From an uncultured Kangiella sp. (GTDB taxonomy: Bacteria; Pseudomonadota; Gammaproteobacteria; Enterobacterales; Kangiellaceae): a stretch of DNA of 56,573 nucleotides. A program made the position numbers and the translations under genes. The stretch spans positions 1-56,573 of the forward strand of contig CATNCP010000015.1 in the NCBI GenBank assembly GCA_950096615.1, in the 5' to 3' direction. The notes below the pieces were generated by a model. It ran no database searches and was not told the DNA's origin. It saw nothing but the letters and a program-made list of their open reading frames with translations. Shown here in pieces: positions 36,713 through 45,800 of the stretch (positions are counted from its first letter, which is position 1; each line of letters starts with the position of its first letter).

Positions 36713-38245
36713 TTACTTTTCGATAGTAACGCTGTAGTTACCTGCCCCCGAATAGGAGTAGACGACCACTCGGTAATAGCCTGAATTAGCGCTATAATTG
36801 ATACTTTCGACTGACGTTGGTGTCTCAGAGATTGCGACTTGTGACCAGCCATTACCATTCCAACGCTGCAGGCGTATATCAAAGTCAGCGCTACTTGGGC
36901 CAGTCATATCCACAGAAATAGTGCCTCCATTGTAATAGAACCAACTACCGTCCGGTTCTACAGCACTGCCTCCGTTGTTTAGGTAACCGGTATAGGTATC
37001 ACCACCTCCTGGAGGATTACCCGAAACGCCGTAGTTGTAGATGTTTGACCAAGCACAGTACTTTTGGCCGCCACGCTCAAGCCAGAAATAGTTACAGTTG
37101 CCGTCATAGCTATCACGCCCCGTATCCACGGTATAGCCAGATAATTTAATGCCATTTAAGTGGTAAAACTGTCCATTACGCTTTAACGAGAAGTGCAAGT
37201 GAGGTCCTGAGGACTGCCCTCCATCACAAAGAGCTTGATTATATGTGTCCGCATAGTTAGCAATTCTTGTATTTCGGCTTACATTGGCGTTAGTACCATA
37301 CTGTATGTTTTCTAAGTGGTAGTAAGTTGTCGACCAACCATCTTCATGGATCACCTCCATAAAGCATGAGGAGTGATATTTCACACGGCCTGGCGCAGCA
37401 GCAGTGACCCAAATATGTCGCAAGTTATCGCCCCAGCGACCACCGTCGTTAAAGTCCAATGACGATTGTGGATAGCTACCACTACCAGTATTGGTGTGGC
37501 TTCCGCCATTGCGCCAAGTTTCACCGACTAAGTACGGCAATTGGAAATAATTGTCGATATTGGCAATCTTAGACTGGTTGGCTGTTCGAGCTTTAACCTT
37601 GTGATCACTATCGCCGAATAGCTTGTTATAAAGTTGACCAACGCTGATCACAGCTTTGTGGTGAGCTGTTTCGTTGGCTTTCAACGCACTGTCAGCATTA
37701 GACTGGTATTTTGGCGCAAGAATGGCTTTTAATGCTTTTATAGCATCTCTATCGGTAGTCAGTTTCTCATTGATACCGGTTTCCGAGAATGAGTGCCCTT
37801 TATAAAACTCCAGCGCTAGTCGTGAGCTGATATCTTCAACTTGTTCTTTGAACCCGACTTTTGATGATAAAACCCCGAAAGGTCTATCGAGTTTGGCCTG
37901 AGTTTTACTATCAGTCACAACCCCACTTTCCTGCTCCATTAAAGCGATAAGCAACTTAGGACTAATGGACGAATAACCTGCATAATGTGAAATCACCTCA
38001 GCGTGCTTTAATAAATGCGGTGCTTGTGACTTCAAATACCCATCCAAATCAAAATTAAGCATTTCGTCATAGTCGTAGATAATTTGCTGCTTGGTAAGCG
38101 CATTATTAACGGCCTCAGATATTTGTGTCTTATCGTTTTGCTGCTCGATCGTTGTTTTGGTAAAAGCATCTCCAGCGCTTGAATAACCAGCGATAAAGAT
38201 AGTTCCTACAACAACAGCTGTGTTAAATAGACTGTTTAGTTTCAT
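36713..38245 (-). CDS. LasA-like M23A endopeptidase (beta-lytic/staphylolysin type) with PPC domain
   Basis: It should be a secreted zinc endopeptidase that cuts glycine-rich cross-bridges or elastin-like proteins. The 510-residue precursor has a signal peptide, a propeptide of about 200 residues, and a catalytic domain very close to Pseudomonas LasA: GGSHTNTGSGSYPQSSLDF (His250, Asp264), HSSCFMEVIHEDGWSTTYYH (His310) and GGQSSGPHLHFSLK (His349, His351). The C-terminal 100 residues after a Gly/Pro linker form a bacterial pre-peptidase C-terminal (PPC) domain, which LasA itself lacks. The ATG at 38245 has AGGGGG ahead and was preferred to one ten codons upstream. The product likely leaves by type II secretion; 238 bases upstream hold no clear gene. 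Confidence 0.93.
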   Translation of the reverse strand: MKLNSLFNTAVVVGTIFIAGYSSAGDAFTKTTIEQQNDKTQISEAVNNALTKQQIIYDYDEMLNFDLDGYLKSQAPHLLKHAEVISHYAGYSSISPKLLIALMEQESGVVTDSKTQAKLDRPFGVLSSKVGFKEQVEDISSRLALEFYKGHSFSETGINEKLTTDRDAIKALKAILAPKYQSNADSALKANETAHHKAVISVGQLYNKLFGDSDHKVKARTANQSKIANIDNYFQLPYLVGETWRNGGSHTNTGSGSYPQSSLDFNDGGRWGDNLRHIWVTAAAPGRVKYHSSCFMEVIHEDGWSTTYYHLENIQYGTNANVSRNTRIANYADTYNQALCDGGQSSGPHLHFSLKRNGQFYHLNGIKLSGYTVDTGRDSYDGNCNYFWLERGGQKYCAWSNIYNYGVSGNPPGGGDTYTGYLNNGGSAVEPDGSWFYYNGGTISVDMTGPSSADFDIRLQRWNGNGWSQVAISETPTSVESINYSANSGYYRVVVYSYSGAGNYSVTIEK

Positions 38246-38416
38246 GTTACCCCCTAGTATTTTGATATAACCCATCTATGCGTTGGGTATCTCCATAAAA
38301 TACATAAAAGATAGAAACTTAAAAGGACATTTGGACGGCCAGATGTAAATTTATTATTTTTTGAGGCCTAAGTAGTTTTTGTACAAAATGTTACTGATCA
38401 GGTACTTTTGCAATAC

Positions 38417-38431
38417 TGCATTTGTAATGCA
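38417..38431. other. Short inverted repeat TGCATT-TGT-AATGCA
   Basis: A perfect 6-base inverted repeat lies between the LasA-like gene and the DUF2007 gene, about 170 bases upstream of the former. It shares TGCATT/AATGCA with the larger palindrome at 41418. It could be an operator; no protein can be assigned. Confidence 0.3.
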
Positions 38432-38483
38432 TTAGTTTTGAGTATCCATCAGCAAAACAAGGCAAGAAACCGCCAGTAGTCAC

Positions 38484-38855
38484 TTAAACCTCAATTAAAG
38501 CAGCGAATACCATAATAACCACAATGATAAAAAAGCTGGTGGTTAAAACCCTATGCTGAGGTTGTTTCCCGTATTCTTCAGAATGCTTTTCAGAATTATC
38601 ACCGTAGCCATCATCAAAGAGTTCAGCGTCTTTTTCATCAACAAATGCCGCGCTACCCCACTCTTCAATAATAGACTTGGCTTCCGTCAGATCTTCATCC
38701 TTGACCCACACCTTAACATTGCCCATCGCAGCAGCTTCTCCAACCGCACCTTGCATATGAGCCCCACGAACTTGCGCAAAAATATCACTGTTATTGAGTA
38801 GATCAGATATTAGCTGGGCGTCAATGGCATCGTCAGCATGGTAAGCGATTTTCAT
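38484..38855 (-). CDS. DUF2007-like protein with C-terminal membrane anchor
   Basis: Residues 1-70 fit the DUF2007 (putative signal-transducing) fold: MKIAYHADDAIDAQLISDLL, then a short beta strand with VRGAHMQGAVGE, and VKVWVKDEDLTEAKSIIEEW. An acidic linker with DGYGDNSEKHSEEYG leads to one C-terminal membrane helix (FFIIVVIMVFAALIEV), so the domain should face the cytoplasm as a tail-anchored protein. The function is unknown. It is the first gene of no clear operon; 60 bases separate it from the cold-shock/DUF1294 gene on the same strand. Confidence 0.78.
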   Translation of the reverse strand: MKIAYHADDAIDAQLISDLLNNSDIFAQVRGAHMQGAVGEAAAMGNVKVWVKDEDLTEAKSIIEEWGSAAFVDEKDAELFDDGYGDNSEKHSEEYGKQPQHRVLTTSFFIIVVIMVFAALIEV

Positions 38856-38916
38856 GATAAACTCTATTCCACAGGGTTAATTTTAAAGAATGTTAGTTAG
38901 CTCCGCTCAATGCATC

Positions 38917-39498
38917 CTATAAGAGATAAGCAATCAGAATCAAACACATAATGTTTAATACTACCATAGTCCAAAATACGTTACGGAAAGATTTCTTGGA
39001 TGATTTATGTCTAAATATTTGTTGGGCCGCAATTGCTCCTGGCCACCCCCCAATCAAGCCAAGCAATAATAAAGTATTTTCAGGAGTACGCTCCCTACCG
39101 CTTAATGATGCTCTCTTATCAAAGTAGTACATCAGAAAAGAGACTAAACTGACTATTAAATAACAGAGCACCAACTCCAAGGGAAGCTTTCCTACCCAGA
39201 AGCTTACAATGAGAAATATAGTAAATGCCGAAGCAAAAAATAGGTTATACTCTTTAAAGTTATTATTTTGTTTTTTCTTTTTAGCTGATAGGATCACAGC
39301 GTCTAACGCTCTAGAACGTCCTTTTTTATCGTTACCTAATGTGAAAGTGACTATGTCGCCAACCTTAGGTTGTCGCCTTAAACCCTTAATTTCAGACTTA
39401 TGAACAAAGATATCCTTGTTTTGGGTGTGCTCGAATAAACGGATAAAACCGAAAGCTTTTCCACTATTCCAAGTAACGAGTTTTCCTTTTAGTCTCAT
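38917..39498 (-). CDS. Cold-shock domain fused to DUF1294 membrane domain
   Basis: The 193 residues contain an N-terminal cold-shock-like OB domain (MRLKGKLVTWNSGKAFGFIR, FVHKSEI, VGDIVTFTLGNDKKGRSRA). A three-helix membrane region follows, with the DUF1294 signature DKRASLSGRERTPENTLLLL then GGWPGAIAAQQIFRHKSSKK. This is a known fusion of unknown role, perhaps tethering RNA binding at the membrane. The start at 39498 opens the OB domain; a longer frame to 39579 would run into the terminator of the cspA-like gene, so it is rejected. It lies directly downstream of that gene. Confidence 0.88.
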   Translation of the reverse strand: MRLKGKLVTWNSGKAFGFIRLFEHTQNKDIFVHKSEIKGLRRQPKVGDIVTFTLGNDKKGRSRALDAVILSAKKKKQNNNFKEYNLFFASAFTIFLIVSFWVGKLPLELVLCYLIVSLVSFLMYYFDKRASLSGRERTPENTLLLLGLIGGWPGAIAAQQIFRHKSSKKSFRNVFWTMVVLNIMCLILIAYLL

Positions 39499-39564
39499 CT
39501 GCAGTCTTTTACTAATCCATTTAAGCTTATTATACAAAACTTTTTTCTTAATAACACAGACATA

Positions 39565-39594
39565 AAAAAAGCCGCTCAATGAGCGGCTTTTTTA
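39565..39594. terminator. Intrinsic terminator after the CspA-type gene
   Basis: AAAGCCGCTC / GAGCGGCTTT with a three-base loop and A/T runs on both sides lies between the CspA-type gene and the DUF1294 gene. The stem is the same as that at 36669-36690. Confidence 0.9.
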
Positions 39595-39613
39595 GAAACG
39601 TTTAAAGTATAAA

Positions 39614-39820
39614 TTATACTTTAGTAACGTTAGCAGCTTGAGCGCCTTTAGGGCCTTGCTCGATTTCGAACTCAACCTGTTGGCCTTCTGCTAAAGTTTT
39701 GAAACCGTCACCTTGAATAGCGCGGAAGTGTACGAATACGTCTTCGCCAGCTTGCTGCTCGATGAAACCAAAACCTTTAGACTCGTTGAACCACTTAACT
39801 GTACCAGTTACTTTTGACAT
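39614..39820 (-). CDS. CspA-family cold-shock protein
   Basis: A 68-residue single OB-fold nucleic-acid chaperone. RNP1 is KGFGFI (15-20) and RNP2 is DVFVHF (27-32); the start [20 protein letters not shown] and the end [12 protein letters not shown] are standard. The ribosome site is TTGGAGA. A long untranslated leader of about 215 bases upstream is typical of cold-inducible members, in which it folds as an RNA thermosensor; whether this gene is cold-induced cannot be told. Confidence 0.96.
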   Translation of the reverse strand: MSKVTGTVKWFNESKGFGFIEQQAGEDVFVHFRAIQGDGFKTLAEGQQVEFEIEQGPKGAQAANVTKV

Positions 39821-40042
39821 GATATTTCTCCAAAGCTAATTTGCTTAAAAATTAATGTTTGCGCCGTAAACCCCCTATGGGCCACTAACGCGGGTGTTAC
39901 TGAGATAAAAACGGCATTAACTTAGATAACAAATAGCGGTGGTACGACAGTAAGTGATTCAAAGTCTGTACTTTTTAGCACTCGGGTGTAGCATCGAACA
40001 TATGTATCTTTCGTGTTAGCTGTTATTTTAACCAGCGTGTGT

Positions 40043-40070
40043 AGAATACTATATACACAGGGGAAGTAAA
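40043..40070 (-). promoter_or_regulatory. Possible promoter of the CspA-type gene, giving a long leader
   Basis: On the minus strand TTTACT and TATTCT are 16 bases apart. A start near 40036 would give a leader of about 215 nt, within the range known for cspA messages. The 290-base region to 40110 otherwise holds only the upstream sequence of the divergent DsbA-family gene. Confidence 0.4.
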
Positions 40071-40110
40071 GTATTATTTTGTAGATTCATGCAACTGTCA
40101 CTATTTTAAT

Positions 40111-40746
40111 ATGACTGTAAAACTCTTTTATTTTCATGATCCTATGTGCAGCTGGTGCTGGGGATTTGCGCCAACGTGGGAACGCTTACAAGCGCGTTTA
40201 ACTCAAGAGCTCGAGTATAGCTTAAATATTGAATGTATTCTTGGTGGCTTGGCCCCTGATAGCGACCTTCCCATGCCTCTAGAGATGCAGAAAACCCTAC
40301 GAAGCTACTGGCGACGTATCGAAACATTGTTAGGCACCCAGTTTAACTATGACTTTTGGACCATATGCCAGCCGAGACGCAGCACCTACCCCGCCTGTCG
40401 CGCGGTTCTTGCCGCTAGCCAGCAAAACCATGAAAAACACATGATTCGTGCCATACAGGAAGCCTATTATTTAAGGGCTATGAACCCATCTGATACCTCC
40501 ACACTCGAGCAGTTAGCCCGTGAACTAGAACTTAACACCGAACAGTTTGCACAAGACTTGCGTTCCCCAGAGACCGAGCAATTACTTAAGCAACAAATTG
40601 AGCAATATAGAAAGCTTTCAGCAAATGGCTTTCCTTCTTTAGTTCTGGCCTTAGATTCTGAGCTTATTCCTATAGCAATCGATTACCAGCGTGATGAAAC
40701 GATGTTTGCTATGATAAAAGACACCCTAAAAACAAAATTTAAGTAA
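40111..40746 (+). CDS. DsbA-family thioredoxin-fold protein (FrnE-like)
   Basis: A 211-residue cytoplasmic protein with an N-terminal thioredoxin strand and the redox motif CSWC (Cys13, Cys16) in FYFHDPMCSWCWGFAPTW, a helical insertion, and the C-terminal ANGFPSLVLALDSE with the cis-Pro. This is the layout of DsbA-like oxidoreductases and 2-hydroxychromene isomerase relatives that lack a signal peptide. The redox partner is unknown. Three bases separate it from the DUF1801 gene, so they are co-transcribed. Confidence 0.88.
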   Translation: MTVKLFYFHDPMCSWCWGFAPTWERLQARLTQELEYSLNIECILGGLAPDSDLPMPLEMQKTLRSYWRRIETLLGTQFNYDFWTICQPRRSTYPACRAVLAASQQNHEKHMIRAIQEAYYLRAMNPSDTSTLEQLARELELNTEQFAQDLRSPETEQLLKQQIEQYRKLSANGFPSLVLALDSELIPIAIDYQRDETMFAMIKDTLKTKFK

Positions 40747-40749
40747 TTT

Positions 40750-41178
40750 ATGGCTAAAGCTGAAAACAAAACAAAGCCTACGGGCAAGTCTGTCACTGAG
40801 TTCTTAAACCAAGTCGAGCACGAACAAAAACGTGCTGACAGTTTCGCTATTCTGGAAATGATGAAAGCGCAAACTGGCTTAGAACCTAAAATGTGGGGCG
40901 ATAGTATGATTGGTTTTGGTGAGTATCACTATAAATATGCTAGTGGCCACGAGGGAGATATCTTTCTGGTTGGCTTTTCGCCAAGAAAGCAAAACCTCAC
41001 CTTATATGTAATGGCTGGTATCAATCAACATCCAGAACTGTTCGAACGGCTTGGGAAACATAAAACAAGTAAGGCATGCTTGTATATCAATAAGTTAGCG
41101 GATGTGGATACAGAAGTGCTGCAAGAGATTATTAAGAAATCAGCCGAATACTCAGCTAAGCATCAGTCGACCTGCTGA
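40750..41178 (+). CDS. DUF1801 (YdhG-like) protein
   Basis: A 142-residue cytoplasmic protein of unknown function. The core matches DUF1801: TGLEPKMWGDSMIGFGEYHY, then FLVGFSPRKQNLTLYVMAG and GKHKTSKACLYINKLADVD. It is four bases downstream of the DsbA-family gene and probably forms a two-gene operon with it. Just beyond it a small leftward open frame lies at 41198. Confidence 0.87.
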   Translation: MAKAENKTKPTGKSVTEFLNQVEHEQKRADSFAILEMMKAQTGLEPKMWGDSMIGFGEYHYKYASGHEGDIFLVGFSPRKQNLTLYVMAGINQHPELFERLGKHKTSKACLYINKLADVDTEVLQEIIKKSAEYSAKHQSTC

Positions 41179-41197
41179 TGCAGTAGTAGAGATGGGA

Positions 41198-41377
41198 CTA
41201 GTGAGCTTTCTTTTCTAGCTCATTGTCAGCGACTTGTCTAAGTAAGGCATCAAACCAAATTTCTTTAACCTTTTCGGCATCTAAACCGTATAAAGAAGCA
41301 TCGTTAGCGACCTGCTGGATCACTTCATCAATGTCTTTATCATTATCGCAACTTTTGTCGAATGTATTACTGTTCAT
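41198..41377 (-). CDS. Possible small acidic protein, 59 residues
   Basis: An uninterrupted frame from ATG to TAG encodes MNSNTFDKSCDNDKDIDEVI, then QQVANDASLYGLDAEKVKEI and WFDALLRQVADNELEKKAH. Its composition is protein-like and helical, and it fills most of what would otherwise be a 415-base gap. I do not recognise a family. The ribosome site is not obvious. It is convergent with the DUF1801 gene, 19 bases away. Conservation of the frame in relatives would settle whether it is real. Confidence 0.5.
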   Translation of the reverse strand: MNSNTFDKSCDNDKDIDEVIQQVANDASLYGLDAEKVKEIWFDALLRQVADNELEKKAH

Positions 41378-41417
41378 AATTCATACAAATATCTAACGTA
41401 AATTCAGGATAGCTCTT

Positions 41418-41497
41418 ATTTGCATTAGAGGCAATGCAAATATGCATTATTTTACATTCTAACGGTCTTGAACTCACCTCTCTATGACTCCATAGAG
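41418..41497. promoter_or_regulatory. Two inverted repeats upstream of trxB
   Basis: ATTTGCATT and AATGCAAAT (41418-41426, 41433-41441) form a perfect 9-base inverted repeat with a six-base spacer. CTCTATG-ACTC-CATAGAG (41480-41497) is a second, perfect 7-base repeat. Both lie between the small ORF and trxB in a 216-base gap and could be operators for either; no T run follows, so they are not terminators. Confidence 0.4.
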
Positions 41498-41587
41498 TAA
41501 GGTAATCAATTAAAGGTTTATTTATTGCTAACAAATACCTACAATTTAGCCCAAATTGTTATAAATATTTTAGAACTTCGGAGATAA

Positions 41588-42541
<954 letters not shown>

Positions 42542-42588
42542 AGCTCCTAGAACTATCCTAGTTCGTTATTTAGGACTGTACTAGACGC

Positions 42589-42618
42589 AAAAAAGCCCTG
42601 CAAATGCAGGGCTTTTTC
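42589..42618. terminator. Bidirectional terminator between trxB and the desaturase
   Basis: AAAGCCCTGC / GCAGGGCTTT with a four-base loop and A and T runs on both sides lies between convergent genes. Confidence 0.92.
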
Positions 42619-42654
42619 TTTTGATATACAGTCTCTTTCAAAAGACCGTCAGCA

Positions 42655-43818
42655 TTAAGCGTACTGTTTAGCCAACCTCATCCAGTTCAACTTTTGCTCT
42701 TCAAGCTTTAGCTTAAACTGTTCATAGTTTTCAATAAGATGGGCTTTCTCTTCCGCAATTTCATGCGCAATATTCGCTTTCTTAGACTCTAACCAAACCA
42801 CTTTAGCTTCATAGAATTCTGTCATACGAGCAACCAGTTGATCGTATTCGTCATGCAGCTTCTGCATAATTTCTTCAGCATTAGCTAAATGAGCCGTCTT
42901 CTCTTTTGCCTTTAGTAATAAAGTCTGAGCTTTCGCGCGCTCGATTTTATCAGAGGACACGACTTTAAGGTTTTTGGTCACGCCGATCCAGCTTAAAGAC
43001 TTGATCCACCACTTTGATGGGTCGAAGTGCCACCAGCTAATGCCATTGCGATAATCATACTGAAATTTGTGGTGATAGTTATGGTACCCTTCCCCGCCTG
43101 TTAAAACCGCAAGAATAAAATTGTCGCGTGCTGAATTTTCTTCAGTGTAAGGACGTGAGCCCCAAATGTGAGCCAACGAGTTAATGAAGAAGGTTAGGTG
43201 ATGCGACCATACCAAACGGAACACGCCTGCAACCAGCATCATTTCCCAGAAATTACCATACACAATACCTAACAACGCAGGGACTGCGACATTCAATCCG
43301 ATACTTAGCAACCAGTAGTATTTATGCTGGAACATGACAATCGGATCACGCTTCAAATCTGGACAACGATCATACTGCTCATTATAACGACCATTATCAC
43401 GACGCTTAAGGATCCAACCAATGTGTGAATGCCAAAAGCCTAAACTCGCTGAGTAAGGATCTTTTTCGTCATGATCGACATGTTTGTGGTGGATACGGTG
43501 ATCAGAAGACCAGTGCAAAGCACTGTTCTGCAAAGCTAGGCAACCACCAAATGCTAGAATCCCGCGCAAAAAGCCATTGGCTTCAAAAGCTCTGTGCGAC
43601 CATAGTCTGTGGTAGCCCATTGAAATTGACGTGCTTGAGAATAACCACAAGCCGATACCCCACATCCAAGTAGACCAATGATATCCATACTCAATGCCGA
43701 ACCATGGCACAACGGTTACAGCCACTAAAAAGCTTAAACCGAAGAATATAATATTAGGCCAAATTAATTCACCCTTCTTGTGCGAAGGTTCTTTGGCGGG
43801 AGTTTCTGTGTTGGACAT
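42655..43818 (-). CDS. Membrane acyl-lipid/acyl-CoA desaturase with coiled-coil tail
   Basis: An oxygen-dependent di-iron desaturase that adds a double bond (probably delta-9) to fatty acyl chains. The 387 residues carry the three histidine boxes HRLWSH (70-75), HRIHHKH (107-113) and HNYHH (246-250), with four membrane helices between them. Residues about 288-385 form a long Lys/Glu/Ala coiled coil that is not part of the catalytic domain. It is divergent from fabR, and two FabR-type palindromes lie in the 149-base shared region, one just downstream of its predicted transcription start. It should therefore be repressed by FabR when unsaturated acyl chains are plentiful. Confidence 0.95.
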   Translation of the reverse strand: MSNTETPAKEPSHKKGELIWPNIIFFGLSFLVAVTVVPWFGIEYGYHWSTWMWGIGLWLFSSTSISMGYHRLWSHRAFEANGFLRGILAFGGCLALQNSALHWSSDHRIHHKHVDHDEKDPYSASLGFWHSHIGWILKRRDNGRYNEQYDRCPDLKRDPIVMFQHKYYWLLSIGLNVAVPALLGIVYGNFWEMMLVAGVFRLVWSHHLTFFINSLAHIWGSRPYTEENSARDNFILAVLTGGEGYHNYHHKFQYDYRNGISWWHFDPSKWWIKSLSWIGVTKNLKVVSSDKIERAKAQTLLLKAKEKTAHLANAEEIMQKLHDEYDQLVARMTEFYEAKVVWLESKKANIAHEIAEEKAHLIENYEQFKLKLEEQKLNWMRLAKQYA

Positions 43819-43837
43819 TCTTTTACCTCTTTATTAC

Positions 43838-43855
43838 AGCGTACACTTGTACGCT
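43838..43855. promoter_or_regulatory. FabR-type operator 1
   Basis: AGCGTACA-CT-TGTACGCT is a perfect 18-base palindrome and resembles the FabR site of E. coli fabA/fabB (AGCGTAC-type half sites). It lies at about +7 to +24 of the desaturase transcript, where a bound repressor would block elongation. Confidence 0.85.
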
Positions 43856-43868
43856 AAAAACTGAGCAC

Positions 43869-43897
43869 AGTATAACTTCTGATGACGGTTATTGCAA
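43869..43897 (-). promoter_or_regulatory. Desaturase promoter
   Basis: On the minus strand TTGCAA and TATACT are separated by exactly 17 bases, between the two FabR operators. Confidence 0.65.
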
Positions 43898-43900
43898 TCC

Positions 43901-43918
43901 AGCGTACAGCTGTACACT
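43901..43918. promoter_or_regulatory. FabR-type operator 2
   Basis: AGCGTACAGCTGTACACT is a palindrome with one asymmetric position. Its centre is 63 bases (six helical turns) from that of operator 1. It overlaps the -35 of the fabR promoter, suggesting autorepression. Confidence 0.82.
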
Positions 43919-43939
43919 TAACCTTTTGTTTTCTATACT
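43911..43939 (+). promoter_or_regulatory. fabR promoter
   Basis: TGTACA and TATACT are 17 bases apart. The -35 lies within operator 2. Confidence 0.5.
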
Positions 43940-43967
43940 AGAGCTACTTTGCAACAACAAATATTAC

Positions 43968-44606
43968 ATGATGCTAGGCCCACGCGCACTACAAAAAGAA
44001 AAAACCCGTCAAGCCATTATTCAGGCTGCTCTAGCCCATTTATCAGCCGATCATAGCTTCTCGAGCATGAGTTTACGTGAAGTTGCACGCGAGGCTGGTA
44101 TTGCCCCGACCTCCTTCTATCGCCACTTCGACGACATGGAAGCGCTAGGCTTAACGTTGGTTGATGAATCCGGCATCACTTTGCGTAAACTGATGCGCAA
44201 AGCACGCAGTCGTATCGAACTTAACGGCAGCGTGATTCAAACTTCTGTCGACACCTTTATGGAATTTGTTGAGAAGAATCCTAACATTTTTAGATTACTA
44301 CTTCGTGAAAGAACCGGTATTTCACCGGCTTTTCGTGAAGCAGTAGCGCGCGAGATTACGCACTTCAAAGAAGAGTTGAGCGACTACTTGGCCCAAGAGT
44401 CTGGCTATACCAGCGACCAATCTTTTACATTGGCCGAAGGCTTAGTCACCTTAGTATTTAATGCCGGTGCAGAAGCTTTAGATTTAGAGCCGGCAGAACG
44501 CAGCGCCCTTAAAGAGCGCACTACCATGCAGTTACGCTACATCACGTATGGTGCCAAAGCCGTGCATCTTGACGCTCAACGACATGAAAAAGCAGAGGCT
44601 AACTAA
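43968..44606 (+). CDS. fabR: TetR-family regulator of unsaturated fatty acid synthesis, FabR
   Basis: FabR senses the ratio of unsaturated to saturated acyl thioesters and represses unsaturated fatty acid genes. The 212 residues align closely with E. coli Fab[20 protein letters not shown], the recognition region [20 protein letters not shown] followed by [31 protein letters not shown], and [17 protein letters not shown] at 43968 (or the next codon) matches the E. coli start; a TTG further upstream would add unlike residues. It is divergent from the desaturase it presumably controls, and its 3' end overlaps the convergent ltaE by eight bases. Confidence 0.95.
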   Translation: MMLGPRALQKEKTRQAIIQAALAHLSADHSFSSMSLREVAREAGIAPTSFYRHFDDMEALGLTLVDESGITLRKLMRKARSRIELNGSVIQTSVDTFMEFVEKNPNIFRLLLRERTGISPAFREAVAREITHFKEELSDYLAQESGYTSDQSFTLAEGLVTLVFNAGAEALDLEPAERSALKERTTMQLRYITYGAKAVHLDAQRHEKAEAN

Positions 44607-45606
44607 AGTATTCTTCGACCTGCTGACACACATAGTTAAGTTGTTCACTAGTTACGTCTAAATGCATGACCCAACGCATTGTTTCGCCTGGAATGATACG
44701 AATTCCTTTACTCTCAAGGTGTTTCGCAAGTCCTTGGGCGGTATCAGCTGTAGTTTTAATGAATACCATATTGGTCTGGACTAGCTCAGGCTTGACCGAT
44801 AACGCATCAAATTGCTCCAAACGTTTTGCTAGAATCTTTGCCTTAGCATGATCTTTAGCCAGACGGTCGACATGATTCTCTAACGCATAAATACCGGCAG
44901 CAGCCAATACGCCCGCCTGGCGCATGCCACCACCCACCATTTTCCTCCAGCGACGCGCCCACTTAATGGTGTCTTTATCACCGCATAATACTGAGCCCAC
45001 TGGCGCACCTAGGCCTTTAGATAAACAGATCGATACTGAGTCAGCATACTGAGCCAAGTCTTTTAATTCGCAGCCCAAAGCCACAGTGGCATTAAAGCCT
45101 CTAGCCCCATCCAAATGTAAGCCCAAGCCTTTTGATTGAGCGAAATCGTAAGCTTGCTGCATATAATCCAGAGGAATCACTTTGCCGTTATGAGTATTTT
45201 CTAAGCACAGCAACTTAGTTCGTGCGAAATGATAGTCATCTTTTTTAATAACGGCGGCAACCTTATCCAAATCTAAGATGCCATTGGCCTCAACTGGCAC
45301 TGGTTGCGGCACTATACTGCCGAGCACTGGCGCCCCGCCCGCTTCATAAAGATAGGTGTGATAATCCTGCCCTACGATATATTCTTCACCACGTTGGCAA
45401 TGCGCCAATAAGCCGACCAAGTTCGACATAGTTCCCGACGGCACAAATAAAGCGTCGGCTTTACCTGACATCTCGGCCATCAACGCCTCTAATCGGTTTA
45501 CAGTTGGGTCATCGTGAAACACGTCATCGCCAACTGCGGCTTTTGCCATCACTTTGCGCATAGCCTCGGTCGGCTGGGTCACTGTATCACTTCGTAAATC
45601 AATCAT
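44599..45606 (-). CDS. ltaE: Low-specificity L-threonine aldolase
   Basis: This PLP enzyme splits L-threonine and L-allo-threonine into glycine and acetaldehyde. The 335 residues match Lta[48 protein letters not shown], the Asp of [11 protein letters not shown], and the Schiff-base Lys197 in [14 protein letters not shown]. The 3' end overlaps that of fabR by eight bases on the opposite strand, so the two genes share no terminator. About 190 bases without a gene separate it from the divergent MarR regulator. Confidence 0.96.
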   Translation of the reverse strand: MIDLRSDTVTQPTEAMRKVMAKAAVGDDVFHDDPTVNRLEALMAEMSGKADALFVPSGTMSNLVGLLAHCQRGEEYIVGQDYHTYLYEAGGAPVLGSIVPQPVPVEANGILDLDKVAAVIKKDDYHFARTKLLCLENTHNGKVIPLDYMQQAYDFAQSKGLGLHLDGARGFNATVALGCELKDLAQYADSVSICLSKGLGAPVGSVLCGDKDTIKWARRWRKMVGGGMRQAGVLAAAGIYALENHVDRLAKDHAKAKILAKRLEQFDALSVKPELVQTNMVFIKTTADTAQGLAKHLESKGIRIIPGETMRWVMHLDVTSEQLNYVCQQVEEYFS

Positions 45607-45800
45607 GGTTGCCTCGTTGTTATAGCCTGCAAAACTCTGGGGCGTTAGCGTAAAGCCCGTTAGATGGTCTGACTATAATTGACTCTAAAGAAATTTAAAA
45701 GCTGAAATCTAAGGTGACTCAGCATTAACATTTATGTAAGATTTCTCTAATAAAAACAAATGAGTTACAATGACAAAACATAAAAAGAAGTCGCTAAAAT

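Noticed and set aside
39499-39579. N-terminal extension of the cold-shock/DUF1294 protein
   Set aside because: It would begin inside the terminator of the CspA-type gene and adds residues unlike the OB domain.
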